From positions 4,774,001-4,838,000 of the forward strand of contig NC_133958.1 of the NCBI RefSeq assembly GCF_031877795.1: a stretch of DNA of 64,000 nucleotides, given 5' to 3'. The notes under the pieces were generated by a model. That model worked only from the letters and a program-made list of their open reading frames with translations. It made no database searches and was not told the origin of the DNA. Numbering within the stretch: the first letter of the stretch is position 1; each line of letters begins with the position of its first letter. The position numbers and the translations under genes were made by a program. This document shows positions 14,001 through 24,735 of the stretch, in pieces. Origin of the DNA: Strix aluco (Eukaryota > Chordata > Aves > Strigiformes > Strigidae).

Positions 14001-15137
14001 AAGATCAAGAGGAAAACAAAATGTGACTCACTGCCTTCTTAATTTATTTGTATTTATTTATCCCCCTGCCCTACGCTGCAACGAGCAGCAGGCAACACCG
14101 AGGGCTGGTCGCAATCTCCCGGAGAGCCCCGGTGTGGCCGGCGTCCAGCTTGGCAAAGGGGTGTTGGGAATGGAGGGGAATAATTTTCCTCACTTTTGGC
14201 CAAGAAAAAGAGCACGGAGAGGAGCTCCTGGCACAGAAATTGTGCGGCACAGATTTCTAAGGCTGTCCAGGTCTCCGCGCGAGCATCCCACCAGCATCCC
14301 GTGCCCCACTTGACACCGCGCAGCACGGACCGGAGGGTGGAAATATCTAATTCCACCTCCTACACTGTGTCCTCGGCAGGGGAAAGAGAGAAAGAGAAGA
14401 TAAAAGGCTGGGAAGCTCAAATGGTGTCATTAGGAACTATTAATGCTCTCATAAAATGGCATTAATAAACCCGGCAGCTCATCAGCGTCCATTAGCTCCG
14501 CTCGTGGCAGGGATCTTCGGGGGCTGCTGGTGTGTGATGCTCCCCTCGCCGGCATTTCAGCAAAGGGGCAACGGGCTGGAAGGGGGGTTTATTCCTCCCT
14601 GCAAACCATTCCCCCCCCCCCCAAACTAGCAAAAACCTGCTTCCCATCTGCAGGTGCCCCTCGCCCTGGGGCGCAGCTGAGTTTTACACCCGACCCTGCC
14701 AGCCCAGCAGCCCGTGCCTATGGCGAGCAGAGTTTGCTCCCTTGCTTCCAGAATAGCTGTTTACTATTTAAAAAAAAAAAAAGGCAGGGTTTACTGTGCT
14801 CTCCCTACTTTCTCCCTCCCGCCCTCTTCCTGTTCTCGCCTCTTAAAAGGAACTTTATCCTTTGACTCTCCCATCCCCGGGGCTAGCCAGAACCCACTGC
14901 ATCTCGGGGCGAGCGGGCAACCCACATCAGCAGGCAGGAAAACAGGGAGGAGGCCCGGCCTCTCCCGATAAGCCCATGGCAAAGCCAGGAATAGCAGCGA
15001 GGTCCCCGCACGGGAGCAGCCCTGCCCGGAACAGAAAAAAAGCCTCAATCCCTGCCTTTGAAGAGCGGGGGCTGGCAGCCGGCCCGGCCGCATGGCGAGT
15101 GCGGGGTTTGCTGTGAGCTTCCTCGGCCGAGCCCGGC

Positions 15138-15352
15138 ACATCTGGGGCAGCGGGCACAGCTGGAGGGGCTGGGGGTAGAGCCGAGGTGCACATCTGGATG
15201 GAGGAGGCACGCAACATCCTCCGGGCAGAGCGGGCGAGCGCGGCGGGGTGGGCTGGGGAGGCACATCTGGGTGCAGCGGGAGCGCACGTCTGGATGGAGC
15301 GGGCGCGCGCATCTGGGCGGGTTGTGCTCGCACATCTGGGCAGAGCAGGCAG
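15138..15352. repeat. Degenerate tandem repeat built on CACATCTGGG
   Basis: CACATCTGG or close variants recur near 15138, 15189, 15262, 15284, 15308 and 15331. The last four copies are spaced 22-24 bp apart. Each copy carries CATCTG, a CANNTG E-box. This is a degraded approximately 23-bp minisatellite inside the PEBP4 intron. Confidence 0.55.
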
Positions 15353-16600
15353 GGAGAGAGCAGCCAGCGCAGCCCCGCGGCCTCGTGTGTGTCCCCCCCC
15401 TAGGGTGCTTCTCCCCCCCCCACCCTGCAATCTGCTCACCGCCTTCCCCTCCTGCTGGGAACTGAGGCATCCGAACGCACCAGTCGCTGCCCAAAAATCT
15501 TACTCATCACCTCTCTGTCACCGGGATATTTTCAGCTCTGGCTGCCAAGGTGGCAAGCCAGCCCTGGGGAGCCGATAGCCAGGGAGCCAAGCAGGCACTT
15601 TGGCTTCCCGGTGACCTTTGCTGTGCCACAGGCAGCTCGCAGGAGGCTGTCGCCAGCCGTGACTCAGTGCAAAGCAGGTTTCTTTTTGGAGAAAGCAAAG
15701 CTTTGATCCCCAAGTGCTGGGGAACCGACCATGTTCCCCGCGTGCGCTTTTGCTTGCAGTTATCTGATGCATCTTTTTTGGGGGGGTAATAACTCCCAGG
15801 GCAGGTTAGGACGGAGGAGCCCTGGCAGGGGTGCGTGTGTGGGCAGGACTGGAATAACGGGTGCCGTGGGAGAGGATTTACGAGCGCTGGCAGCGGCGGC
15901 GGTGTGAGGTGGGGGCCGGCCAGGAATAGCACAACAGGTCAGGGGTGAGGGGGCTTGTGCGGGGCCAGGATGGAGCCGAAGCTCCCACCGTTGTCCCTTT
16001 GTCGTTAATCCAGCCCCAGCGGGATGCTGGGTGGTCTCAGAAAAGCCCCCGTCCTCCAGGGAAGTGTCCCAGGCCAGGGATGGAGAGCCAAGCGTGCCGG
16101 GCGGTGGGACTTGCTCGCCAGGCAGGGGTTTCGGTTGAGAGCAAAACTGCTGTGATGGAGCGAAGCTTTGCCACAGGAACGCTGGTGCAAATCGCCGCTG
16201 CCGGCCCCTTCCCACCCGGCATGGTCCACCCCTCCCAAATACCAGTGGGCCCGGCGGCACCTTGACTTTTACCGGGGTTATTGTGGCTTTTCTGGTGTGC
16301 CCCAGCCTGGATCACCGCTCCGGATCACTGCTGGTCCCCATGTGCAGGTGACAGCATGGTGATGGCAGCACCTGTGTGCCAGGGCACCGTGCATCGAGCC
16401 TCTAAATCCCAAATAGCCAAGGAAAACCCCTCCGCTCCAACTCCCTAATGACCTTTGCAAGGAAAACACTCGAAATGTTGGAAAAAAATCCCTGGGGAGA
16501 AGCGGGTGCAGCCAGCGTGAGCAGGAGGGGTCCATCCCCTCCACATCTTTCTCCTGGGGGGTCTCGGTAGCACCTCACCTCCCTCTTCTTGTCCTTTCAG

Positions 16601-16646
16601 GGTGCAGATCTGAGGACTGGGGACATCAAAGGGCACGTGCTGACGG
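16601..16646 (+). CDS. PEBP4: PEBP4 internal coding exon
   Basis: A 46-nt exon between a pyrimidine-rich acceptor (CTTGTCCTTTCAG) and a strong donor (GTGAGT). It encodes GADLRTGDIKGHVLT, matching the human PEBP4 region that follows the HWLV motif of the PEBP fold (human GADLKKGKIQGQELS). It leaves one base (phase 1), which joins to the AT that opens the exon at 17666 and gives aspartate. PEBP4 is a phosphatidylethanolamine-binding-protein family member, secretory or lysosomal in mammals and reported to modulate growth and apoptosis signalling; that function is family knowledge and is not read from this sequence. The preceding exons were not found in the window. Confidence 0.88.
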
Positions 16647-17665
16647 GTGAGTGCAGACCCCGACAGGGGGGGACATGGGGTGTCCTGCAGCCGGGGCTGG
16701 GAGCTGCGGCGAGGCGGTGGCAGAGCTGGCTGTGCCCAGTGGGGACGAGCACGCCAGGACACGAGGGAGGGACACGAGGGGTTCCCGCAGGGCACAGATG
16801 GGCGCTGCCTGAAATAGGAGCCACTTTTTCGCTTATTTTTCTAGAGGCAAAAGTGGTTAAAAAACTCCCCAGCGGTTGGAAGAGCTCCAAACCAGTGCAA
16901 AAAGGCAGCAGAGGGGGGGGGAAGGGGCCAGGGGGTGTGTGTGTGAGTATAATCAAAAAGCAAAACACAAGATAAAAGTGGGTGAATCCCAACAACTTCT
17001 GTGATGTTGCAAGAACAAAGACTTTCAGTTCAAAACAGGCCAGATGTGGCTCACGGAGTTTACACCCCGAGGAGGTGGGGGAGAGGGGCCGGGGGCTCGC
17101 CCGAGTCCTGGAGGAGCTTCAGCCTCTTGTCCCTTGGCATCACATCCCCTCGTCCCTGACGGAGGGGGTCTCTCCCCAGGGATGTCCCCCTCTGCCCCGA
17201 GCCAGCTGCAGGCCCCACATCTGGGCAGCTGTGTGCTGGTCGCTCCCGCTTTGGTGGGGATGGGAAGGGTGATGGAGGAGAGGTCGGGGTGCTCGGCACG
17301 GGGGCGGGGAGCACCCCGGGGCTCTGGAGTTGAAAGAGGAGGAGGATGAGGAGGAGGAGAGGGCTGTGGCTGGCTCAGCAGGAGGTGGGCAGGTTATTTC
17401 AGGAGAGGGAAAACAGGAGCTGGGCCCTGGGCAGATGGGGGGGATCTGGGCGGTGAGAAGGGAGCGGGTGGGTTTGCAGGGGGGGGCAGAGCAGCTGCTC
17501 TTGCCCTTGAAACACCTGAGCTGCTGCCCCACACCTGGCGAGGGGCCTGGGTGCTGGGCCTGGGTGCTGCTCCCAGCCTGGAGGAGGGCGATGGGCGCTG
17601 GGTTGTGGGGAGAAGCGGGTGCTGCCTGTACGAGGATGCTCAGCCGTTCTCTTTCGCATCCCCAG
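16647..17665 (+). other. PEBP4: PEBP4 intron (1.0 kb)
   Basis: Bounded by GTGAGT and CATCCCCAG. G-rich, with a GAGGAGGATGAGGAGG purine run near 17336. No other exon or repeat family is recognised. Confidence 0.75.
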
Positions 17666-17782
17666 ATTACACCCGGCCCACGCCCCCACCCCGCAGCGGG
17701 TACCACCGCTACCAGCTCCGCCTGTATGAGCAGCCGGCTCACCAGGCCATCGCCCTGAGCCCCGAGGAGCAGGTCTCGCTGG
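17666..17782 (+). CDS. PEBP4: PEBP4 coding exon with the PEBP HRY motif
   Basis: A 117-nt exon, acceptor CCCCAG and donor GTAAGG. It encodes YTRPTPPPRSGYHRYQLRL and continues YEQPAHQAIALSPEEQVSLG. The PPxxSGxHRYxxxxYEQ pattern is the second conserved signature of the PEBP family, forming part of the ligand-binding cleft. It aligns without gaps to human PEBP4 (PPAHSGFHRYQFFVYLQ). The exon starts in phase 1 and ends in phase 1, and joins correctly to both neighbours. This exon is the strongest single piece of evidence for the gene identity. Confidence 0.93.
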
Positions 17783-19780
17783 GTAAGGAGCAGCCGTGCC
17801 CTCGCTCCCGGCCCCACGCTGTGCCCCCAGGAGCTTTCCCGGGGGTACGGATAACACCACATTTTCGGGAATGCCCGAAGCGCCGGGCTGGGGATGCTCG
17901 CGTGGTGCGAAGGGACTTCAAATCCTTGCACAGGACGTGGTTTGGGGCGTTAAGTCCTTGCAAGGCAGCAGAAACCCTCAGCAAAATGGCTAGTAACGGC
18001 CTGGCTAGCGGGATCGGAAGCAGGGAGAGGGCCAGTCGGGGCCCAGTCCTGGCTGGCACGTCCCCCCTGAGCTGTGTGCGAGTTGCATCACCACCACCTC
18101 GGAGCGTGCAGATAAGGATCAGCCGTGGAGAAGGTTTAGCAAGGGATTGCTCAAACCTGGCTGACACAACGCCCGTCAACTCCCAGCTCCCCTCCGCCCG
18201 GTTCCGTGCAGGGACAGGGCCGCCGCCTCCCAAAACGCGGTGAGGATGGAGACAAGCACCCCAAAACGCGGCGGGACCGTCCCCCGCTGCTTCATCCCGG
18301 ATGGGTGCACCCTGAGCTCTGGGGTGCCCTGACCATGGGCGAGGATCCATCCTGGTGGGTTCCTTCCCTGGTCGGCGCTGGGGCGCGGGGCGCTGCAGCT
18401 CACACGGCCCGAGCAAGGGAAATTTCAAAACTTTCCCAGCCTGGACCGCATGAGCGCAGCTCGAGAGGCAGGTCAGGTCGGTGCGTCTCGTCTGCGCCGG
18501 CCTGACTCACCCCAGCACCCTGTTAACCAACCCTGCACGGCCCCGGGGGAAGGCGGGCAGCAGCGGGGTGACTCTGGGGACCCCCCGTGTCGGGAGAGAC
18601 CCCAAAACCCTGTGATGTTTGTCCCGTGGCCAGAGCGGGCTGCTGCTGCTGCGCGTCTCTCCGCGGGTTATTTCTGCCCTTCAGTTTGCTTTCTAGCTCA
18701 TTAGCTCTGCTCCTTAATGACATGTATTGAAGTCACCCCCTCTGCCAGCAGGGTGGGGCCCTTCCCCGGCCCCTTGGCCCCGGTGTGGCTGGAGGAGGGG
18801 GGTCCACGCACCCACATCCCCATCGCAGCACCCCAGGGCTGGGAAAGGGAGGCTGCGACACCCCCAAAGAGCTTTTTCCCCATAAATCCTTTTATTAGCA
18901 GGATGTGCCGCTCCAGCCCCCAAATTTCACACCCAAAGGGGTTCAGCCACCAGACCCGTGTGTCCTGCGGAAGATCCACCCCCTCCCCGTACCCCCATCC
19001 CCCGGGGTGCAGGGTGGCCCCCCCCTGCGCCGTCTCCATCCCATCCTCAAGTTTCTCAGCCCTTCCCAGGCTCCCTGGGAAAGACCCGTTAAAACAGCAG
19101 CGGATATTTGGATATTTTCTCTGCAACATCCGACGCCTGAGCATCGCTGGTTGTCAGACAGCTGCGGCTCTCTCTGGCCGAGGCTGTTATTTAAGTAGAT
19201 GGTTGAAGGTTATTTTTAACCATTTCACTGCTGCATCACAGGCTCGGCCTGTCCGGCCAGTGCTGCTGGATTGAACCACCACCCGCCAGCAGCCCATCTC
19301 TAATTCCCAGGGCAGCCAGCGAGCAGGGAAGGAGCCCTAAAAGCAGCCAAAGGATGAGATTTTGGTGTCTGAAGGGTTTTAAATAAATCCATCCCCAGGG
19401 ATCACAGTGGGGCCAACACTGATCAAACCACCGGCGCATCCAGCCCTGCGTGGCTGAGCGCTGGGGTCTGTCCCTGCGGTGCGGAGGCAGAACACGAGGG
19501 AGAGGAGCAAATGCCTTTGGCAGCACGTGGAAACAAGGAGGGCCTGACCTTGATCCCAGTGACCACAAGTGAGAAACTCAGCCAGCTCCTCCACGGCTCC
19601 TGCAAAATGCAGGTTTGCCCGGCGATGCTGCAGGAGCAGCTTCCAGCCCTGCTCGGGCTTTGCCATCTTGCTTGGCCTTAAACCAGCCCTTTCTTGTTGC
19701 TTTTATTTTGTCTTAAATCTGGTAGCAGCGATATCTCCATCTCACCAGAGATGGTGGCACCCATCATCACCAGGTGCTAA

Positions 19781-19950
19781 GCCTGGAGAGGGAGAGATGT
19801 CCTGACTGGAGAGGGAGGGATGTCCTGACTGGAGAGGGAGAGATGTCCTGACTGGAGAGGGAGAGATGTCCCGACTGGAGAGGGAGAGATGTCCCAACTG
19901 GAGAGGGAGAGATGTCCTGACTGGAGAGGGAGGGATGTCCTGACTGGAGA
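19781..19950. repeat. 23-bp minisatellite, about 7 copies
   Basis: Tandem copies of GTCCTGACTGGAGAGGGAGA plus GAT, 23 bp long. Full units start at 19799, 19822, 19845, 19868, 19891 and 19914, with partial units at each end. Copies differ by only one or two bases (CTGACT, CCGACT, CCAACT; GAGAT or GGGAT), so the array is young or homogenised. Spurious short open frames cross it on the - strand. Confidence 0.93.
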
Positions 19951-20714
19951 AGGGGAGGTCCCTGCACCATGCAGCACCAGCACGGTGCCCTGCCACGCAT
20001 CCACACCTCTGGCAGCGTGTCGAGTCCGCTCGGGGAGAAGAAGGAGCCCCACAAGAGCATTTCTCTCACCACTCAGCTTGGGGAGAAGTTCCCTCCGTCA
20101 CCCTCTGCCCAAGCACAGGCTTGGGCTGCGCTTTGGAGGCCGCACCAGGACAAGTCCTGGGCCAAGCTGGGCCGAACTGGGGAAGGTGTCTTGTGCCAGG
20201 CGGGATGGCAGGAGCTCAGTGGTGCAGCCTCCAGAAGAGGGCACTAAACCAGGGCCTGCCCGTGCCGCTGCGTCCCTGCGCTTCTGAAAGAGCCATTCCT
20301 GGAGCAAATCCCTGGGAAATTAAAAAGCGAGGGGCAATGGCGAGCGCGGAAAATAAATCTGTGCTTCTCCTCCCCCGCCCCCCGCCTGGCTTTGCAGTGC
20401 TGGTGGCTCAAAGGGAGCCAGGATGGCTCCGCGGTGGCCGGTGGCTCCGGTGCCCACCCAGCCGTGGGGATGTCCCATGTTGGGTGTCATGCCCAAGGGC
20501 GTGCAGGCCGGCAGTGGCAGAGCTGGAGGAAGGCTGCAGTGTCCCCTCGCCACCACCCCTCACAATGAGCCTGGCACTGGTGGCAATGGTGAAATCGGGT
20601 GTTTATGGCAGAGGCGTTTCTCCAGGGTGGCTCTTGAGCAAAAAGACTTGTTTCATCAGGAAAAAAACCCACCCTGATCCTTCTCTGTGAGTGTTTCTGA
20701 TCAATCCCTGCAGC

Positions 20715-20788
20715 AGGCAGCTCTCTCACTGGGTGACCTCAGGCAAATAACTCTCCTGCAGCCTCAGTTTCTCCACCGGAGTCTGATT
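20715..20788 (+). repeat. MIR SINE remnant
   Basis: CACTGGGTGACCTCAGGCAA then CTCTCCTGCAGCCTCAGTTT and CTCC follow the MIR consensus order (TGTGACCTTGGGCAAGTCAC, CTCTGAGCCTCAGTTTCC). This is the best MIR match in the window. Confidence 0.6.
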
Positions 20789-21975
20789 CACTCCACTTTT
20801 TTGGCTGTGCTGCAGCCATGCAAGAAAATTGTCACTGGGCACCAGCCCTGTCCCCACTTGGGGACCCTCGGGGTGTCCCTGAGGCTGCACGGGCACCGTC
20901 AGGCGCTGTGAGGCCCTTCCTCCCCTCTCACCCCACTTCCCTCCAAAGCCAGGAGAGTTACAAGCCAGTGTTTGTATTTTGGTGAGATGCAAGATAATAG
21001 TTTGTGGTCTGCAAAATGTCAAAGCCACCCGGCGCATCCCGAGGCGTTGGCTCTCGATGCGGCGGGGGGGCTCCGCTGTGAGCTGTGGGAAACCCCCTCG
21101 GCCGGGGGAATTCGGGTGTCCGGCGCACCCCGGCTGCGGCAGTGCTGGGGATCTTGTCCGCCCATCTGCAGCCCGCGGGAGGATGGAGACCGTTTGTTAT
21201 CCACCTCCTTCTTTTCCTTTGTGGGGGAACTTTAATTAGCACAAGATCTTGAGGCTTAATTGCACCTGCCGGGGCGGTGCCGTATCTCTCTCTGCTTCCA
21301 CCCTGCCGTGCCACGGTGCCAGATGCCCACCCGCACCGGTGAGCGTGGGGAGATGCTCCCCAGCATCCCCAAACCTCCCCTTGCCCCAGAAAGACATTTT
21401 ATAACTAAAAATGGATTTTTGCCTCCTGGAAATGGGGAGCAGCGAGTGTTTTAGGGACCAGGGAGCAGGGATGAGCCCTGCCAGCTGCCCTCCCTGTGGC
21501 TCCATCCCTCTCCAGCTCCGGCTTCGCATCGGGGCCGCAGCTTTGACTCATGAGCCGACCTTGTGAGCCTCCGATCCACCCAGCTGGAAAATCGGGTTGG
21601 ACTGGGCCCCGGCGGGGAGGGAAAGGCTGCGGCTGGGATGGGAGGCAGCGAAGGGCTGCGGGGAGCACACGGTCCCGGCTGAAGTCCCCGGGTGTCACTT
21701 AATGGTGACCAAAGCAGCTGGCGGCCTCCCGCCTACCTCCGCTGGGACATCATTAATCTTGGCAGAAAAGCATCAGGGCTCCTATCAGGGAGAACGGCCC
21801 CGCTGATGAGGCTGATAAATTATAGCTGGCAACATGCCCCCAGCGCTGCGGGGCCGGGGGGAGGCGGGGGCCGGTCGTTTTGGGGGGGGGGGGGGGCAGG
21901 GTGCGATGGCAGGGCTGCGAAACCCCCGTCGCCTGTGAGGCCGGAGGGTCCCTGAGCTCCCCAAGCCCAGCAGCT

Positions 21976-22003
21976 GCCTCGTGCCTCAGTTTCCCCATCT
22001 GGT
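21976..22003 (+). repeat. Short MIR-like core
   Basis: Only the words GTGCCTCAGTTTCCCCATCT match the MIR core. The rest is unalignable by eye. Confidence 0.3.
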
Positions 22004-24298
22004 GCTCAGGGATCAGGCGGCCGCCACACGTGTGTGGGTGTCCGTGGGTGCTCCTCTTCCTCCGGCAGGTGCTCAGATGAAGGCCAAGCGCGATGATATA
22101 ATCCCCTGGGAAATGAGATTGAAAACGGATCAAGCCATGGGTGAAACATCGTGTTGTTTTGGTGGGGAGAGGGGACCCCACCGGCCCCCCCCTACCCCTC
22201 CGTGGTCCCGGTGACTCTCAGTCCCCAGCCCTGGGAGCTGGCCGGTGCGGTGACACGATTTGGGACAGTTTGCAGAGGGATGTCACCCTGTGCCGGGGGG
22301 TGCAGGGGGTCATGGCCATTTGGGGATGCACCTAAAGGGTCAGACTTGGCGTGGGGGCTGTGGACCCCCAAACCCAGTAACCACCCAATGCATCACCCCG
22401 GCTGCGCCCGGGGCTTTCCCTGCGGCCGGTCCTGGCTCCCCCGGAGCAACGGGCACAACCGGTGCGATGGCAGGTAGGAAAGAAAGTAGGTCAGGAAAAA
22501 CCCCGGCCCCATGCGTGGCGGCGAGAGCCTGGGCCAGCGACTCTTCCTCCTCCTGGCTCCTTTCATCCGCGCCTCTCCAGAGGCTTCACCAACATCAATG
22601 GCAGCTCCCGGAACCCCTGGGAGTTGGGGGGCTGCCGCATCTCGCTCTCACCCCGCTCCCATGGGGCACCGGCCGCTTTCCCCAGGAGCTTTCCGAGCGC
22701 TTTGAAACCCAGCGGATGAAAGGCGCCCGCCGAAGGGCTGTGGGTGCAGCGGGAGCATCCTCCCCCTGAGACCCCTTCCCCTGGCACCACCAGGACCCCC
22801 GGAGTTGGGAGTGGGGGGATGGATTGAGACCCCAACGCGAGCGGCTGCCCCTCCGTGCCAGGGTGTTATTTGGGGAGGGACGTGTTTGCAGGAGTGTGCG
22901 GGGGCTCCAAACCTGAAGCCCCCTCAGGCTCCTGCGTGGAGGCATCTCCCCCCTCGGGCTGGGGTGTCCCGGCTGGCAGTGACCCCGGTGTGGTGTGGTG
23001 GGTCTGTCCTTGCCCTCAGCTTAGTTTGGGTCCTCAGAGCGGGTGGCAGTGAGGACGTGGGGACATTTGGGACCCCCCCCCGGCCACATGCAGCCTGATG
23101 CATTTCAACATCTGCTCCCAGCCAGGGTGCTGGGGTGCAGGGTCCAGCCTGAGCATCCTGACACCCCCTTCCCAGGCACTGCACCACCACCCCGGCCACA
23201 TCCTCCTGCAGCGCCGGGAGGTCGGAGGGTGCACTGGGAATATCTGCAGAGCCCGTCGGGGGGTTTTTAGCTGTGGGGTGACTCACGGCGGGGCCTGACT
23301 CACTGCCCAAGGTGGGGGGCGGGTAGGGGGAGCTGGGTTCTGCCTGCACCCCAAGCCACCACCGCCCCACGCGGGTGATGCAGCAGCTCGGGTTTTGCTC
23401 AGCATTTTTGCAAGAGCAAAGGGGATGGTTTTGCTCCAGTTGGGGCTGAGATGTGAAGGCAGATAAGGGCTGCCAGTCTGCAGCGTGACATTAAAGAGCA
23501 GCGCCAGGAAGGGGAGAGGAGGGGAGGACAGGTTTCAGATAAACAACGGGCCCCTTTCCCCACCTCCTCCGACGCCACAGCCGTGTCCCATCCAGCGTCC
23601 CAGTGGGCAGGGACAGAGGTGGCAGCCCAGGGAAAGCCCCTCTGGCCGGGGAGGAGGATGCTCCACAGGCCACAAGCCAGACCTGTGCTCCTCACTAAAC
23701 CCTGGCAGGGTGCAGGGGGATTTCTGGCCCAAGGGAATCCCTCCTGCCCACCCCAGCGAGGGTTTCCCTGCCACCTCCAGAAAAACTGAGGCTGGCTCCA
23801 GCTACCCTGCACCTCCAGCACCCTCGGGTGAGGGCTGGCAGCGGAAGAGGGGGGTCAGGAATGAAGATCTCCCGCGACTCCAACAACTTGCAGAGCAGCA
23901 GCAGCTCAGTGCATGCGAGCGAGGGGGCCAGGGCATCTCCTGCCATCTCCCCCACACGCTGCTGGGGCATTTCCAGGCACCCCAAAGTGGGCTCATAGGA
24001 AGCAGTGGGAAGGGAGGGCATGAGAGAAGCCAACGCCATTCCCCCACTGCTGGGGATGCTCAGGGCTGGGCTCCCCGTTGGCTCCCAGCCCTCCGGCCCC
24101 ACGGGGCAGAGCCCGGTGCCTCCCCGCCTGCCGCTGTGTGCAGGATGTGGTCTGCAGCGGCTCGGGCAGCGCAGCAGCCGGCGCATGGCATGCAGCATGC
24201 AGCGTGCAGCCCCGGCCTGGAGCCGGCCCTGGAGCATCCCCCCGACCAGCTCCGGCCACCTCGCAGCCCCCTCTCACCCCCTCTCCCTCTCTCCCCAG

Positions 24299-24390
24299 GT
24301 GCTTGGGCGATGGAGAGCTTCGAGAAGCAGTTTCAGCTGGGCTCCCCGGTGGCCTCGACCCAATTTCTCACTAAATACTACGAGGATTAG
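24299..24390 (+). CDS. PEBP4: PEBP4 terminal coding exon
   Basis: The acceptor is CTCTCTCCCCAG. GT completes the codon begun by the previous exon. It encodes AWAMESFEKQFQLGSPVAST then QFLTKYYED and a TAG stop at 24388-24390. Human PEBP4 reads [20 protein letters not shown] then QFMTQNYQD, so the match is continuous. The human protein carries a further basic tail of about 25 residues after YQD, and this gene stops immediately after YYED. The three exons in view encode 84 residues, the C-terminal part of the PEBP domain. Confidence 0.93.
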
Positions 24391-24735
24391 TGCTGGCCAT
24401 CGTGCCCTTCCCCTGCACAGCTGCACCCCCACACCTCCGAGCCACCTCTGCCCGGACTGAGAGAAAACCCCGGGACCCACCGAGGATGCTTCCACCCTTC
24501 TACTAGTCCAGATGCACGCAGAAACCTCAACACTTCCAAAACCTGGGGGGGTTTCTCTTTCCCTCCAAGGGTAACATCCTGAGCAGTGTCCTGGCTTGCC
24601 CTGAGTGTCCCAATGGCCCTCTTCTCCCCTCACCACCCATTTCTGGCCAACCCCCAGCATGTCCCGCCTGCACCTCAGGGGTCTTGAGCTTTTTTGCCTG
24701 CAGCTTTCAGAATAAACCATGGATGGAGCACACAG
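24391..24735 (+). other. PEBP4: PEBP4 3' UTR
   Basis: Non-coding sequence between the stop codon and the first canonical poly(A) signal at 24711, plus about 20 nt for the cleavage site. No repeat is recognised in it. The cleavage position itself is inferred. Confidence 0.65.
24711..24716 (+). terminator. PEBP4: Poly(A) signal AATAAA of PEBP4
   Basis: TTTCAGAATAAACCATGG, a canonical hexamer 321 nt after the PEBP4 stop codon. Confidence 0.7.

Larger units (their letters stand above)
1229..16600 (+). other. PEBP4: Intron of PEBP4 (upstream of the first exon in view)
   Basis: About 15 kb without a convincing coding exon. I looked for the PEBP exons that should precede the one at 16601 (the DPDAP motif and HWLV motif regions) and did not find them, so they probably lie upstream of the window. 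The stretch contains scattered short microsatellites (TG near 6030 and 8065), A/T runs, possible MIR remnants, an E-box-rich degenerate repeat at 15.14-15.35 kb and two AT-rich islands (3.5 and 10.8 kb). Confidence 0.55.
17783..24298 (+). other. PEBP4: PEBP4 last intron (6.5 kb)
   Basis: Bounded by GTAAGG and CTCCCCAG. It contains a 23-bp minisatellite (19.78-19.95 kb), one good and one short MIR remnant (20.72 and 21.98 kb) and G runs. No exon is recognised in it. Confidence 0.75.

Noticed and set aside
22590-22720. Possible extra PEBP4 exon around TNINGSSRNPWELGG
   Set aside because: No match to any PEBP segment and not needed: the exons at 17666 and 24299 join in phase and align to human PEBP4 without a gap.
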